Part shown: positions 17,611 through 25,493 of the stretch, piece after piece
How positions within the stretch are numbered: position 1 is the first letter of the stretch
Layout: every line of letters starts with the position of its first letter
Assembly: GCA_903844825.1 (NCBI GenBank)
Contig: CAIMVC010000125.1
Span: 1 to 48,368, forward strand
From: an uncultured Burkholderiales bacterium
GTDB taxonomy: Bacteria > Pseudomonadota > Gammaproteobacteria > Burkholderiales > Burkholderiaceae_C
Length of the DNA: 48,368 nt
Reading direction: 5' to 3'
Notes under the pieces: model-generated
What the model was told of the DNA's origin: nothing
The model's database searches: none
The model's input: only the letters and a program-made list of their open reading frames with translations
Position numbers and translations under genes: made by a program

Positions 17611-17846
17611 GTTCGCGCGCCCATCGAGTTGAATTGTTCGAACGGTTCTTCAGACACTGGCTTCACTGTGCATGGGCTGCCACATACGCCCTTGCAAAGC
17701 GCGCAAATCACAGCTGGCGTAGAACCTCAAAGTGCCCGGCCTGCATCAAGTTTTGGAGCCTGTCGTACCCCACGGTCTGCCGCTGGTGATGCGCACTGGA
17801 GCGCTCTGGACCCTGGCTGACATGGCGCTGTTTTTTAAACCGGCTC

Positions 17847-17863
17847 TTTCGCGAAACGCGTTT
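17847..17863. promoter_or_regulatory. Two interlocked palindromes, candidate IclR operator
   Basis: TTTCGCGAAA (17847-17856) and AAACGCGTTT (17854-17863) are each perfect 10-bp palindromes sharing AAA. They lie between the divergent iclR and TRAP-kinase operon starts, as expected for an operator bound by the IclR protein encoded next door. Binding is inferred from position and symmetry. Confidence 0.5.
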
Positions 17864-17889
17864 TGATTTTAGGGTGGCTGGCGGTTAAT

Positions 17890-17918
17890 TTGCAATAGTC
17901 CCAAAATATGGAAATACT
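17890..17918 (+). promoter_or_regulatory. Candidate iclR promoter
   Basis: TTGCAA (17890-17895) and AATACT (17913-17918) are separated by 17 nt, about 130 bp before the iclR ATG. Each is a moderate match to the sigma-70 hexamers; TACTAT at 17915 with a 19-nt spacer is an alternative. The CCCAA/TTGGG inverted repeat brackets the -10. Confidence 0.35.
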
Positions 17919-18049
17919 ATCGTTTTCCCTTGGGTGGAAAAATTTACCTTTTTCGGCAAGCTTGGTATGCTCGCCATGTCAGGCGCTCTTTGAGCGGCTT
18001 TGCCGTGAGTCGACCCACTCGCGTTCCGCCCTCCCGACATACTCACCTT

Positions 18050-18877
18050 ATGGCATCCAAGACTCACCCACTGGCATCAGCAGACACAGCCCTTGCGCCC
18101 GTGCCCAAAAGCAGCTCGGAGCGCGTTTTGGGGGTGATGGATCTGTTCACGGAAGCCGAGCCGAGTTGGACGATTGAAGGCATCTCCCAGCGGCTCGATC
18201 TGGCGCGCACGACCGCCTACCGCTATGCGAGAACTCTGACGGATGCCGGTTTGCTGGCCTCGCTCAATTCAGGTGTCTATGTGCTCGGTCCGAGGATCAT
18301 TCAGCTGGACCGGCAGATTCGGCTGAGCGACCCCATGCTGCGCACCGGGCCGCCGCTGATGGAGGCGATTCGTAAACAGGCCGCCGGCATCCAGGTGCTT
18401 TGCAGCTACTACGGCGATCATGTGCTGTGCATACACGACGTGCGAGTCGACAAAGACATTCTTTCGGGCTTCGACCGGGGGCGACCCTTCCCCTTGTTTC
18501 GCGGTGCACCGTCGCGCGTGATACTGGCGCACTTGCCCCAGCGCCAGCTGAAGGATCTGATGCTCCATCACGCGGCAGATATTGCGGCCGCCGGCTTTGG
18601 CAGCAACTGGCAGGAATTCAACCAAAAACTCAAGTCGATCCGGCAAGCGGGCTACTACGCCGCACCGGGCGATATTCACCCGGACGCGTACGGCATCGCC
18701 GCCCCGATCATGCACACCAAAGGCGTTGCGGGCAGCTTGACCATTGGTCGGCGACTCGTGAACTTGAAGGAGCGGGAAATTCCTCAGCTCATCGAGTTGG
18801 CGGTGGCGACGGCGGCAAAAATCAGCATGGCGATTCAGGCTATTCAAGCGGGAGCGGACGACGAAGCTGCGGCTTGA
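18050..18877 (+). CDS. IclR-family transcriptional regulator
   Basis: 275 residues from the ATG at 18050. An N-terminal winged helix-turn-helix is visible (SSERVLGVMDLF, WTIEGISQRLDLARTTAYRYARTL, LLASLNSGVYVLGPRII, about 20-85). The IclR effector domain follows, with FPLFRGAPSRVILAHL and the late YGIAAPIMHTKGVAGSLTIG. It is divergent from the lipocalin-like/kinase/TRAP operon, so it most likely controls that operon in response to the imported acid. The ribosome site is weak. A longer frame to 17930 begins with TTG and has no IclR-like sequence, so the shorter start was chosen. Confidence 0.9.
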   Translation: MASKTHPLASADTALAPVPKSSSERVLGVMDLFTEAEPSWTIEGISQRLDLARTTAYRYARTLTDAGLLASLNSGVYVLGPRIIQLDRQIRLSDPMLRTGPPLMEAIRKQAAGIQVLCSYYGDHVLCIHDVRVDKDILSGFDRGRPFPLFRGAPSRVILAHLPQRQLKDLMLHHAADIAAAGFGSNWQEFNQKLKSIRQAGYYAAPGDIHPDAYGIAAPIMHTKGVAGSLTIGRRLVNLKEREIPQLIELAVATAAKISMAIQAIQAGADDEAAA

Positions 18878-18890
18878 CAAGCGTGCAAGG

Positions 18891-18905
18891 AGCCAGATCC
18901 TGGCT
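18891..18905. terminator. Short hairpin between convergent iclR and marR
   Basis: AGCCAG-ATC-CTGGCT is a perfect 6-bp stem with a 3-nt loop in the 51-bp gap between the convergent stops. There is no T-tract, so it is only a candidate terminator. Confidence 0.35.
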
Positions 18906-18928
18906 GTGCGCCTCGCAGAGCCGCCGGC

Positions 18929-19411
18929 TTAACCGTCGCTAGGCGCCCGGCTCAGCTCGTTGTTGGCGTTGACCAGGACCTTGAGCATGCGCATGAACTC
19001 GGCCTGCTCGTGGCTCGGTAGCGGCGCCAGCATGCGCTCTTGCGCCCGGAGCATGGCCGGCTCCACCTCGCCGAGCAGGGCTGTTCCCGCGTCCGTGGGG
19101 GTGAGCAGGCGCACGCGCCGGTCTTGCGCCGAGGGGTTGCGCAGCAGCCAGCCACGTGCCTCGAGACGGTCGATCACGCCGGCGGTGGTTGAGGTGTCCA
19201 GGCCGATCGTTCGCGCCAACGAGCGCTGATCCAACCCCGGGCCACGGCACACCGCCTGCAGCGCCGCATATTGCACTGGCGTCAGGCCATGGGCTTGCGT
19301 CTCCTGCAGAAAAATGGCCACGGCGATCTGTTGCAAACGCCGGATGTAGTGACCCGGTAGCGTGTCCAGAATTTCGGGGGCGAGGCTGGGCAAGGGCGTA
19401 GGCTGCGGCAC
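18929..19411 (-). CDS. MarR-family regulator of the gentisate operon
   Basis: 160 residues with a MarR winged helix. GLTPVQYAALQAV begins the DNA-binding domain, LDQRSLARTIGLDTSTTAGVIDRLEARGWL is the helix-turn-helix (quoted in two parts: LDQRSLARTIGL and DTSTTAGVIDRL), and SAQDRRVRLLTPT the wing. It is divergent from the 3-hydroxybenzoate/gentisate genes with a 177-bp shared region. The arrangement matches the small nag cluster described in Polaromonas, whose divergent regulator is called nagR2. It probably represses the catabolic genes and is released by an aromatic acid. The effector is inferred. Confidence 0.88.
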   Translation of the reverse strand: MPQPTPLPSLAPEILDTLPGHYIRRLQQIAVAIFLQETQAHGLTPVQYAALQAVCRGPGLDQRSLARTIGLDTSTTAGVIDRLEARGWLLRNPSAQDRRVRLLTPTDAGTALLGEVEPAMLRAQERMLAPLPSHEQAEFMRMLKVLVNANNELSRAPSDG

Positions 19412-19472
19412 GGTGGGCGATGGGGTTGGATGTTGAGGTTAAAGGGTAAACCCTAGTTTGTAGCCACCATGG

Positions 19473-19516
19473 TATCACTATACTTATGATGCGTACACTG
19501 ACGATGTGTATACTTA
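19473..19516. promoter_or_regulatory. Candidate MarR operator/promoter with 30-bp-spaced repeats
   Basis: TATACTTA occurs twice (19479-19486 and 19509-19516), 30 bp apart, that is about three helical turns and so on the same DNA face. Between them lies TACAC-N7-GTGTA (19494-19510). TATACT inside each repeat also fits a -10 hexamer for the plus-strand operon; the first has TTGTAG 15 nt upstream. The cluster sits midway between the divergent marR and nagX starts. Confidence 0.5.
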
Positions 19517-19588
19517 GACAATCGCTCGCCGCTTCAACCCCGTCGATTTGGCGCGACCTTTGCGCGCCACACTTTCACAAGGACATCT

Positions 19589-20788
19589 ATGAGCACACCC
19601 TCAACTTCACTGCCCGTTCTGGTGGCCGGCGGCGGCATCGGCGGCCTGGCGGCAGCGCTGGCGCTGGTGCGCCAGGGCTTTTCCGTGCAGGTGCTGGAGC
19701 AAGCCCCCGAGATCGGCGAAATCGGCGCTGGCATTCAGCTTGGCCCCAACGCCTTTCATGCCTTTGACGCGCTGGGCATTGGCGAAAAAGCCCGTGGCCG
19801 CGCGGTCTACACCGACGAGATGGTGATGCACGACGCGGTCGATGAAAGCCTGGTCGGCCGTATTCCCACGGGCGAAGCCTTCATCCAGCGCTTTGGCAAC
19901 CCTTATGCCGTGATCCACCGCGCCGACGTGCACCTGTCGCTGGCCGAAGGCGCCCGCGAAACCGGCCGCGTCGAGTTCATCACCTCGACCCGGGTCGAGC
20001 GCATCGAGCAAGATGCGGACAGCGTCACCGTTTACGACCAAAACGGCAAGGCTTTTCGCGGTGTGGCGCTGATTGGCGCCGATGGCGTCAAGTCGGTGGT
20101 GCGCGCCAAGTACGTCAACGACCCGGCCCGCGTCACCGGCCATGTGGTCTACCGCGCGGTGGTCGACAAAAAAGATTTTCCGCTTGACCTGCAGTGGAAC
20201 GCTGCCGCGATCTGGGTTGGCCCCAATTGCCACCTGGTGCACTACCCGCTGCGTGGCGGCGAACAGTACAACGTGGTCGTGACCTTTCACAGCCGCCAGC
20301 AAGAAGAGTGGGGCGTCACCGAAGGCAGCAAGGAAGAAGTGCAGAGCTACTTCGAAGGCATTTGCCCCTGGGCGCGTCAGCTCATCGACCTGCCCAAGAG
20401 CTGGAAGCGCTGGGCCACTGCCGACCGCGAACCGATCGGCCAGTGGTGCTACGGCCGCGCCACCTTGCTGGGCGACGCTGCGCACCCGACCACGCAGTAC
20501 ATGGCCCAGGGCGCCTGCATGGCCATGGAAGACGCCGTCACGCTGGGCCAAGCCCTGAAGAAGTTCGACAACGACTTCCTCCAAGCCTTTGAGCTCTACC
20601 AGCGCTCACGCGTGGCGCGCACGGCGCGCATCGTGCTGTCCTCGCGCGAGATGGGGCGCATCTACCACGCCAAAGGCGTCGAGCGTCTGGTGCGCAACGA
20701 CCTCTGGAAAGGCCGCACCCCCGAACGTTTCTATGATGCCGTGCAATGGCTCTACGGCTGGAACGTAGGCAACTGCCTGGCCGACTGA
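19589..20788 (+). CDS. nagX: 3-hydroxybenzoate 6-monooxygenase
   Basis: 399 residues, a single-component FAD aromatic hydroxylase. It shows VAGGGIGGLAAAL for the dinucleotide fold (about 11-23), GADGVKSVVRAKY in the middle, and LLGDAAHPTTQYMAQG for the FAD ribityl site. The C-terminus FYDAVQWLYGWNVGNCL is characteristic of 3-hydroxybenzoate 6-hydroxylases. The enzyme converts 3-hydroxybenzoate, NADH and O2 to gentisate. The next gene encodes gentisate dioxygenase, which supports the assignment over salicylate 1-hydroxylase. Gene order matches the nagX cluster known from Polaromonas naphthalenivorans. It is the first gene of the plus-strand operon. Confidence 0.93.
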   Translation: MSTPSTSLPVLVAGGGIGGLAAALALVRQGFSVQVLEQAPEIGEIGAGIQLGPNAFHAFDALGIGEKARGRAVYTDEMVMHDAVDESLVGRIPTGEAFIQRFGNPYAVIHRADVHLSLAEGARETGRVEFITSTRVERIEQDADSVTVYDQNGKAFRGVALIGADGVKSVVRAKYVNDPARVTGHVVYRAVVDKKDFPLDLQWNAAAIWVGPNCHLVHYPLRGGEQYNVVVTFHSRQQEEWGVTEGSKEEVQSYFEGICPWARQLIDLPKSWKRWATADREPIGQWCYGRATLLGDAAHPTTQYMAQGACMAMEDAVTLGQALKKFDNDFLQAFELYQRSRVARTARIVLSSREMGRIYHAKGVERLVRNDLWKGRTPERFYDAVQWLYGWNVGNCLAD

Positions 20789-20818
20789 GCGCCAACTTCA
20801 CATTCACAGGAGATGAAC

Positions 20819-21856
20819 ATGCAAGAACTAGGACGCCTGGAAGACCTGCCCATCGCGTACCGCGAGGCCCTGACCGAACGCAACCTGGTGCCCCTGTGGC
20901 CCAGCCTGCGCGGCGTGCTGCCGCCTGGCCAGCCCCGCCCCAACACGCGGGCCACGATGTGGGCCTACAGCGACATCAAGCCGCTGCTGCTGCAGGCTGG
21001 CGAACTCACGCCCATCGAAAAAGCCGAGCGCCGGGTGCTGGTGCTGGCCAACCCCGGCCATGGCCTTGAAAAAATGCAGGCCAGCGCGGCCATGTACCTG
21101 GGCATGCAACTGTTGCTGCCCGGCGAGTGGGCGCCCTCGCATCGGCACACCCCCAACGCGGTGCGCATGATCGTCGAAGGCGAAGGCGCCTACACCACGG
21201 TCGACGATGAAAAATGCCCCATGAGCCGCGGTGACCTGATCCTCACGCCCACCGGCTTGTGGCACGAACACGGCCACGACGGCACCGACCCGGTGGTCTG
21301 GCTCGACGTGCTCGACCTGCCGCTGGTCTACTACATGGAGGCCAGCTACCACATCAACGGCGAGCGCCAAGAGATCAAGCCGGGCCGCGGTGACCGCGCC
21401 TACGCGCGCGGCGGCATGGTGCCCACGGCCGTCTTTAACCGCAGCAGCAAGGCCTACCCCATGCTGCGCTACCCCTGGGTTGAGGCCCGCGCCGCACTGC
21501 TGGCGCTGGCAGCCGACCAGAGCGAACTCGACGCGGTGCAGGTGACCTACGTCAACCCGGAGACCGGCGATGACGCAGAAAACATCCTCGGCTTTTACGC
21601 CCTCATGCTGCGCCCCGGCCAAACCCTGCAGTTGCCGGTGCGCTCCCCAGCGGTGGTCTTTCATGTGATTGAAGGCGGCGCCGACGTGACCATTGGCGAG
21701 CAGGCCTTTAGCCTTGCCGAAGCCGACACCTGCTGCGCCCCCGGCTTTACCCGCGTGAGCCTGCACAACCGCCAGGCCGACAAGCCCAGCTTCTTGTTCC
21801 TGGCCGACGAATCACCGCTGCACCGCAAGCTCGGCGTTTACGAAAGCCGCGGCTGA
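20819..21856 (+). CDS. nagI: Gentisate 1,2-dioxygenase
   Basis: 345 residues, a bicupin. AGGAG at 20808-20812 directly abuts an ATG at 20813 but lies 6 nt before the ATG at 20819, so the latter start is preferred. The first cupin carries the iron ligands in PSHRHTPNA (His 108 and 110) and WHEHGH (His 149). The second cupin (FHVIEGGADVTIGE) lacks a full metal set, as usual in this family. It cleaves gentisate between C1 and C2 with O2 to give maleylpyruvate. It follows nagX by 30 bp in the same operon. Confidence 0.95.
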   Translation: MQELGRLEDLPIAYREALTERNLVPLWPSLRGVLPPGQPRPNTRATMWAYSDIKPLLLQAGELTPIEKAERRVLVLANPGHGLEKMQASAAMYLGMQLLLPGEWAPSHRHTPNAVRMIVEGEGAYTTVDDEKCPMSRGDLILTPTGLWHEHGHDGTDPVVWLDVLDLPLVYYMEASYHINGERQEIKPGRGDRAYARGGMVPTAVFNRSSKAYPMLRYPWVEARAALLALAADQSELDAVQVTYVNPETGDDAENILGFYALMLRPGQTLQLPVRSPAVVFHVIEGGADVTIGEQAFSLAEADTCCAPGFTRVSLHNRQADKPSFLFLADESPLHRKLGVYESRG

Positions 21857-21871
21857 TCCCCCCAGGTCTTT

Positions 21872-21903
21872 GCGCCGCGCCTTCGCTAGCGGAGGGGCGG
21901 CGC
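21872..21903. repeat. 32-bp near-perfect inverted repeat between nagI and nagK
   Basis: The two 16-bp halves pair at 14 of 16 positions, with outer arms GCGCCGC/GCGGCGC and centre CGCTAGCG. It lies 16 bp after the gentisate dioxygenase stop, in the only sizeable gap (131 bp) inside the operon. It could be a transcript-stabilising or attenuating hairpin, or a copy of a dispersed intergenic palindrome. Confidence 0.65.
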
Positions 21904-21987
21904 TAAACCCCCGAAAACCGACAACCTCAACGCCATCCTCCCGATCCAAGCCCCATCTTCGGCCCTCAACACAGAACCACCTTCCAC

Positions 21988-22689
21988 ATGACCACCTACC
22001 TCTTCCCCCCGCCTGCCATTGCCTCCCTGCCCATCCGTGGCAAAACCGAACGCCTGGCCGTCAACCGCCTTTTCTTTGTGGGCCGCAACTACCACGCGCA
22101 CGCGCTTGAAATGGGCAAGTCCGTCGACAAATCGGCCGAGCGGCCGTTTTACTTCACCAAGGCGCCGCAGACCCTGACCCAGTCCGGCGCCACCATGACC
22201 TACCCCAGCGAAACCAAAAACTTCCACTTTGAAATGGAACTTGTGCTGGCCATTGGAGCGCCAGGCTTTCAGGTGGCGGCGCAGGATGCGCACAAGATCA
22301 TCTACGGCTACGGCGCGGGCCTGGACATGACCCGCCGCGACCTGCAGTTGCTGGCGCGTGACAAGGGCCGTCCCTGGGACCTGGGCAAGGACGTCGAGCA
22401 GTCCTCGGTCTGCTCCGAAATCGTGCCCATGCCCGGCGTGGTGATCGAAGACGCCGGCATCGCGCTCGAGGTCAACGGCCAGACCAAGCAAAACTCCAAT
22501 GTTGACAAGCTGATCTGGAACATCCGCGAGATCATTGCCGACCTGTCGCTGTTCTACCACCTGCAGCCTGGCGACCTGATCTACACCGGCACGCCCGAAG
22601 GCGTGGGCGCTGTGCTGCCCGGTGACAAGATCACCGGCCGTGTGGATGGCGTAGCCGAAGTCGCCTTGACCATCGGCGCTGCGCAATAA
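21988..22689 (+). CDS. nagK: Fumarylpyruvate hydrolase (FAH family)
   Basis: 233 residues. The fumarylacetoacetase fold is marked by LFFVGRNYHAHALEMGK (about 29-45), FHFEMELVLAIG with the metal-binding ExE, YGYGAGLDMTRRDLQ with the metal Asp, and GDLIYTGTPEGVGAV near the end. It hydrolyses fumarylpyruvate to fumarate and pyruvate, the last gentisate-pathway step. Neighbours fix the pathway: gentisate dioxygenase upstream and maleylpyruvate isomerase 11 bp downstream. The length is that of the short bacterial FAH-type hydrolases. Confidence 0.93.
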   Translation: MTTYLFPPPAIASLPIRGKTERLAVNRLFFVGRNYHAHALEMGKSVDKSAERPFYFTKAPQTLTQSGATMTYPSETKNFHFEMELVLAIGAPGFQVAAQDAHKIIYGYGAGLDMTRRDLQLLARDKGRPWDLGKDVEQSSVCSEIVPMPGVVIEDAGIALEVNGQTKQNSNVDKLIWNIREIIADLSLFYHLQPGDLIYTGTPEGVGAVLPGDKITGRVDGVAEVALTIGAAQ

Positions 22690-22700
22690 GCCGCAAGCCC

Positions 22701-23339
22701 ATGCAGCTCTACAACTTCTTTCGCAGCGGCACCTCGCACCGCCTGCGCATAGCCCTGAACCTTAAGGGCCTGACGGTGGACTACATCCCGGTTGACCTGC
22801 GCACCGAAGCGCACCTGGGCGCCGCCTACCGGGCGCTCAATCCGCAGGCGCTGGTGCCGGCGCTGGTACAGGGCGAGCAGGTGCTGATCCAGTCGCCCGC
22901 GATCATCGAGTGGCTCGAAGAGCGCTACCCCGCCCCGGCGCTGCTACCGGCCGACCCTGATCAGCGCGCCCGCGTGAGGGCTCTGGCCGCCATCGTCGGC
23001 TGCGACATTCACCCGATCAACAACCGGCGCATCCTCGAGTACCTGCGCAAGCAGTTCAAGGCCGACGAAGCGGCCATCAACGGCTGGTGCGCGACCTGGA
23101 TCAGTGACGGCTTTGACGCGCTCGAAGCGCTGTTGGCTGCCGACGCCGCGCGCGGTAACTTCTGCTTTGGTGGCCAGCCCGGCCTGGCCGACGTGTACCT
23201 GGTGCCGCAAGTCGAAAGCGCCCGCCGTTTCAAGGTTGACATGGCCCGCTGGCCGCTGATCAGCGCCGTCGATGCGGCCTGCGGCCAGCTCGAGGCCTTT
23301 GCCCTCGCGGCCCCGGCCTTGCAGCCGGACGCGGCCTGA
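22701..23339 (+). CDS. nagL: Maleylpyruvate isomerase (zeta-class glutathione transferase)
   Basis: 212 residues. The thioredoxin-like domain begins LYNFFRSGTSHRLRIALN, the zeta-class glutathione-binding motif, and continues with NPQALVPAL and SPAIIEWLEERYP. The helical domain contains INNRRILEYL. Zeta-class enzymes isomerise maleylpyruvate or maleylacetoacetate with glutathione as cofactor. The position between fumarylpyruvate hydrolase and a TctC gene, after gentisate dioxygenase, selects maleylpyruvate. It makes the pathway glutathione-dependent and complete. Confidence 0.93.
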   Translation: MQLYNFFRSGTSHRLRIALNLKGLTVDYIPVDLRTEAHLGAAYRALNPQALVPALVQGEQVLIQSPAIIEWLEERYPAPALLPADPDQRARVRALAAIVGCDIHPINNRRILEYLRKQFKADEAAINGWCATWISDGFDALEALLAADAARGNFCFGGQPGLADVYLVPQVESARRFKVDMARWPLISAVDAACGQLEAFALAAPALQPDAA

Positions 23340-23427
23340 GCGGTCTCGCGTCGCCCACGAGCGCCGGCCCGTCCTCAGCGCCCGTTCGCCATATTTCCCC
23401 CTCATTTGAAAGCCTGAAAGTCAGAAC

Positions 23428-24435
23428 ATGAAAACCTTGTTAACGTCCCGCCGCACCAAGCTCGCAACGCTGCTCGGCCTGAGCCTCTTGTCCCTTGGCT
23501 GGATGGGCAGCGCTGGCGCGCAAACCAGCAGCACCTTCCCCAACAAACCCGTGACCGTGGTCACCGCCTTTGCAGCCGGCAGCGGCCCCGATGCGGTGCT
23601 GCGTCAGGTCGGCGACAAGCTCTCCAAGCTCTGGGGTCAGCCTGTGCTCATCAACAACAAGCCCGGTGGCGGCGGCTTCATCGCCATCGAGGCCACGCGC
23701 CGTGCCGCGCCCGATGGTTACACGCTGCTGCAACTCGACAGCGAACACCTGTCCGCGCTGCCGCTGTTGTACAAGTCCAAAAACTTCGTCACGCTCGACA
23801 ACTTCGACCCCGTGGCGCCGCTGTTTCGCACGCCATTTTTGGTGGCCGTGGCCACCGACTCCAAATGGAAAGACATGAAAGACCTGGTGGCCGCTGCCAA
23901 AGCCGCCCCCGGCAAGGTGAGCTACGGCTCCTGGGGCGTGGGCAGCCCCGGTCACCTGGCGGGCGAGCAAATGGAACTGCAATTGGGCATGGACATGACC
24001 CATGTGGCCTACCGCGAAGTCTCGCAGCTCTTTACCTCCGTGGGCGCCGGTGACGTGGCCTGGAGCATGGCCAGCATTCCGTCGAGCCAGGGCGTCTTCA
24101 AGGCCGGCAAGATCCGCTACATCGCCGTGGCTGCTGCCAAGCGCATTCCCCAGATGCCCGAGGTGCCGACCGTGGCCGAAGCCGGTGGTCCCGCCGGTTT
24201 TGAGGTGAACTCCTTCGTCTCGCTGGTCGCGCCCAAAGGCCTGGCCGCTGACGTTGCCGCCAAGATCAACGCCGATGTCCTCAAGGTTCTGGCCGACCCC
24301 GAAGTCAAGGCTCGCTACAACACCTTCGCCTTCGAGACCATCACCTGGTCGCCGGCCGACATCCGCAAACAGGCCGACATCAAGTTCAAGACCTACGAGC
24401 AGCTGGTCAAGCGCAAGAACATCAGCCTGGACTGA
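23428..24435 (+). CDS. Tripartite tricarboxylate transporter (Bug/TctC) substrate-binding protein of the gentisate cluster
   Basis: 335 residues. The signal peptide (about 1-32, ending GAQ) is followed by FPNKPVTVVTAFAAGSGPDAVLR and LINNKPGGGGFIAIE, the Bug-family landmarks. It follows nagL by 88 bp on the same strand, so it is probably the last gene of the gentisate operon and a periplasmic receptor for 3-hydroxybenzoate, gentisate or a related acid. No TctA or TctB permease is near, so it would have to share a permease encoded elsewhere. A weak hairpin CCGCA-CGC-TGCGG (24444-24456) lies just after the stop. Confidence 0.9.
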   Translation: MKTLLTSRRTKLATLLGLSLLSLGWMGSAGAQTSSTFPNKPVTVVTAFAAGSGPDAVLRQVGDKLSKLWGQPVLINNKPGGGGFIAIEATRRAAPDGYTLLQLDSEHLSALPLLYKSKNFVTLDNFDPVAPLFRTPFLVAVATDSKWKDMKDLVAAAKAAPGKVSYGSWGVGSPGHLAGEQMELQLGMDMTHVAYREVSQLFTSVGAGDVAWSMASIPSSQGVFKAGKIRYIAVAAAKRIPQMPEVPTVAEAGGPAGFEVNSFVSLVAPKGLAADVAAKINADVLKVLADPEVKARYNTFAFETITWSPADIRKQADIKFKTYEQLVKRKNISLD

Positions 24436-24625
24436 CCCTCAAGCCGCACGCTGCGGGGCCTTGTCTGGCTGCGCTGCGGTCCCCTGGCTGACAGGTGCGG
24501 GGGATTTGCAGACTTAGTCTGAGCCTGCGGTGAAGGGCGCTGTGCCTATTTGCCGCCGGGATGACTCGCCGAGTTGACGGCTGTGTGATCCGACGTTGGC
24601 CCGACAAGGGCCGGGAGTCAAGGCG

Positions 24626-25375
24626 ATGCTGAAAAACAAAGTGGCGCTGGTCACGGGTGCCTCGTCGGGCATTGGCCGGGCGATTGCGCTGGTGCTGGTG
24701 CGCGAGGGGGCCCGGGTGGTGGTGTCTGACGTTGATGCCGAAGGCGGCCAGGCAACCGTGGCCTTGATTCGGGCCGGGGGTGGCGAGGCGATTTTTGAGT
24801 CCGCTGACGTGGCGCAACCTGACCACGCCCGCCACCTGGTGGAGCGCGCGCTGAGCAACTTCGGCCGGCTCGACATCGCCTGCAACAACGCCGGCGTGAG
24901 CGGCGTGAGTGCCCCCACCGCCGACTACCCGCTGGACGACTGGGCGCGGGTGATCAGCACCAATTTGTCGGGCGTCTTCTATGGCATGAAGTACCAGATC
25001 CCCGCCATGCTTCGGACCGGTGGCGGCGCCATCGTCAACATCGCCTCCATTCTTGGAAGTGTCGCGTTTGCCAATGCGCCGGCCTACACAGCGTCCAAAC
25101 ATGGGGTGGTCGGTCTGACGCAAGCGGCGGCCCTGGAGTACGGCGCCCTGGGTGTGCGCATCAACAGTGTCGGCCCCGGCTTCATTCACACACCGATGAT
25201 CAGCCAGTTTGAGGCCGACACGAAAGTGCGCGCCATGCTGGTCGCTCAGCATCCTATCGGGCGGATCGGCCAACCCGAAGAAGTCGCCGAACTGGTGGCC
25301 TGGCTGGCTTCGAGCCGGGCCTCGTTTGTCACCGGGGCTTATTACCCGGTTGACGGCGGTTATCTGGCGCGCTAA
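24626..25375 (+). CDS. Short-chain dehydrogenase/reductase
   Basis: 249 residues from the ATG at 24626; a TTG 30 nt upstream is a weaker alternative. It is a classical SDR: VTGASSGIGRAIA (nucleotide binding, about 10-22), CNNAGVSG (about 88-95), the catalytic Ser in IASILGSVAF, and YTASKHGVVGLT with the catalytic Tyr and Lys. The C-terminal SFVTGAYYPVDGGYLAR is standard. The Asp after the second strand (VVSDVDAEG) favours NAD(H). It stands alone between the gentisate operon and the convergent eleven-gene operon, so its substrate cannot be inferred. Confidence 0.9.
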   Translation: MLKNKVALVTGASSGIGRAIALVLVREGARVVVSDVDAEGGQATVALIRAGGGEAIFESADVAQPDHARHLVERALSNFGRLDIACNNAGVSGVSAPTADYPLDDWARVISTNLSGVFYGMKYQIPAMLRTGGGAIVNIASILGSVAFANAPAYTASKHGVVGLTQAAALEYGALGVRINSVGPGFIHTPMISQFEADTKVRAMLVAQHPIGRIGQPEEVAELVAWLASSRASFVTGAYYPVDGGYLAR

Positions 25376-25377
25376 CC

Positions 25378-25442
25378 GGGTCTGCTACCCGGGTCTGCTG
25401 CTCGGGTCTGCTGCTCGGGTCTGCCTGGTGGGGTTTGCTAAC
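25378..25442. repeat. Tandem 13-bp repeats after the SDR gene
   Basis: Units starting GGGTCTGCT occur at 25378, 25391, 25404 and 25417, with a degenerate fifth (GGGTTTGCT) at 25431. The second and third are identical (GGGTCTGCTGCTC). The array begins 3 bp after the SDR stop and ends before the convergent MmgE/PrpD stop at 25494. Confidence 0.85.
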
Positions 25443-25493
25443 GGGTGCTTTGGGTCGTGCGCAGAATGCCGGTCGTGACTGCCGCAGCCGCCC

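Larger units (their letters stand above)
17611..18049. other. 439-bp divergent control region of the TRAP-kinase operon and iclR
   Basis: No gene is supported. The part nearest the minus-strand operon (17611-17820) shows nothing distinctive. The stretch 17830-17960 is AT-richer than its surroundings. It contains two overlapping palindromes (17847-17863), a candidate promoter for iclR (17890-17918), and a CCCAA-N25-TTGGG inverted repeat (17900-17934) that overlaps that promoter. Confidence 0.6.

Noticed and set aside
20828-21766. Minus-strand frame of 312 codons over gentisate dioxygenase
   Set aside because: A shadow of the dioxygenase gene; no family features.
25378-25442. CRISPR-like array
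   Set aside because: The units are 13 bp and directly contiguous without unique spacers; it is a simple tandem repeat.
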